From Deltaproteobacteria bacterium (GTDB taxonomy: Bacteria; Myxococcota; Polyangia; Haliangiales; Haliangiaceae), in the NCBI GenBank assembly GCA_018262455.1, contig JAGSPR010000393.1, positions 1 through 6,281 of the forward strand: a stretch of 6,281 nucleotides of DNA, written 5' to 3'. The notes beneath the pieces were generated by a model. The model made no database searches. It worked only from the letters and a program-made list of their open reading frames with translations, and was not told the DNA's origin. Each line of letters starts with the position of its first letter. The stretch's first letter is position 1. The translations under genes were made by a program, and so were the position numbers. Below are positions 5,621 through 6,281 of the stretch, in pieces.

Positions 5621-6281
5621 GTCGTCGGGCACGCGCCACTGACGTCGCGCGGGTAGGTCTCGCGACATCCGACGAAGCCCGTGATCGTGTTGGTCGGCAG
5701 GTAGCTCGGCTTGGTGTCGCTGCGGAAGCCGCGATCGAACCCGTGGCTCGCGCTCGACAGGATCGTGGTGTTGGTGACGAACACGGTCGCAGGCGCGGCG
5801 CCGACGATCCGGATCGCGGCGTCGTTGATGGTCGTCCCGGGATAGAGGCAGGAGTCGCTGCCGCTCGCGCTCGGCGTCTTCCCCGCGAACTCGACGCGCA
5901 CGTGATCGAGGCGCGTCGCCGAGTTGACCAGCGCACCGAACCAAACGCCGAACCAGTCGCCCGCCGCCTGCGTGCTCGCGGCGGACGTGAACACGATCGG
6001 CGCAGCCGCGGTGCCCACCGCGATCAGCGCGCCCCTGGCGGGGTTGGTGCCGCTCGCGGGATCGATCCGGAACGTCGCGCCGGGGAAGAACTTCATCGTC
6101 ACGCCGGGCTCGATCGTCAGCGTGGCCAGGCCGATGACGTTGGCGACGTCGAGCGTGGCGCCCGCCTGGATGCCTACGCGGTACGGGATGCCGCGCGGAT
6201 GGATCGTGACGTCCTCGACGACCGCCCCGTTGTAGACGATGATCTCGTCGGCGGTGTTCCCGGTGTACGTGCCGCTCGGGA
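5605..6281 (-). CDS. Secreted beta-helix-type protein, C-terminal part
   Basis: The visible 224 residues are the C-terminal part; the start lies beyond the right edge, so no internal start codon should be used. The text is typical of parallel beta-helix surface proteins. It includes the strand-turn pattern LTIEPGVTMKFFPGATFRID, then GALIAVGTAAAPIVFTS, DWFGVWFG and LDHVRVEFAG, with regular short hydrophobic strands, Gly/Asn/Thr-rich turns and few charges. Related myxobacterial proteins are large and exported; no catalytic site is visible. Four cysteines fall in the last third (DSCLYPG, VGCRET, SGACPTTVPCP) and may form disulfides, in keeping with export. The gene converges on the lectin gene with 52 bp between stop codons, and the two share a hairpin. 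Its function is unknown; adhesion or an envelope role is a guess. Confidence 0.8.
   Translation of the reverse strand, partial: PSGTYTGNTADEIIVYNGAVVEDVTIHPRGIPYRVGIQAGATLDVANVIGLATLTIEPGVTMKFFPGATFRIDPASGTNPARGALIAVGTAAAPIVFTSAASTQAAGDWFGVWFGALVNSATRLDHVRVEFAGKTPSASGSDSCLYPGTTINDAAIRIVGAAPATVFVTNTTILSSASHGFDRGFRSDTKPSYLPTNTITGFVGCRETYPRDVSGACPTTVPCP

Noticed and set aside
5133..5944. Minus-strand frames opposite the lectin gene (5133-5936, 5525-5944)
   Set aside because: They conflict with the lectin frame, which has conserved cysteines and EPN, and with the beta-helix frame; the translations are Arg-rich.

Overview
The window comes from a very GC-rich bacterial chromosome. Genuine genes show strong G/C preference at third codon positions. 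Three things together point to a myxobacterium-like deltaproteobacterium (Polyangia/Kofleriaceae type): a Hanks-type Ser/Thr kinase with a multi-pass membrane domain, a sigma-factor/FecR-like pair, and several secreted or lipoprotein-type products. The taxonomy is inferred from gene content and composition; no marker gene is present.

Layout, left to right. On the minus strand there are three genes in a row: a membrane-anchored von Willebrand A protein that runs off the left edge (1-461), a small Cys/His-rich protein of unknown function (626-931), and a membrane-bound serine/threonine protein kinase (1182-2888). A 121-bp divergent intergenic region (2889-3009) separates the kinase from a plus-strand operon. 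That operon encodes an ECF-type sigma factor (3010-3600), overlapped by ATGA with a FecR-like membrane protein that is the probable anti-sigma or sigma regulator (3597-4955). A C-type-lectin-fold lipoprotein follows 57 bp later in the same direction (5013-5552). Facing it is the C-terminal part of a secreted beta-helix-type protein (5605-6281, minus strand), which runs off the right edge.

How the genes may work together (inference): the sigma factor and FecR-like protein look like a cell-surface-signalling pair, in which the membrane protein holds or delivers the sigma factor. The kinase is transcribed from the same short intergenic region and could feed a second, phosphorylation-based input. 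The lectin lipoprotein could be an output or a sensor of envelope or carbohydrate state.

A recurring feature is that the kinase, the sigma gene and the lectin gene lack Shine-Dalgarno sequences. Each instead has a -10-like hexamer ending 6-7 nt before the start codon, suggesting leaderless transcripts. The VWA, small Cys/His and FecR-like genes have clear Shine-Dalgarno sites. No rRNA, tRNA, CRISPR array, insertion sequence or phage gene was seen.
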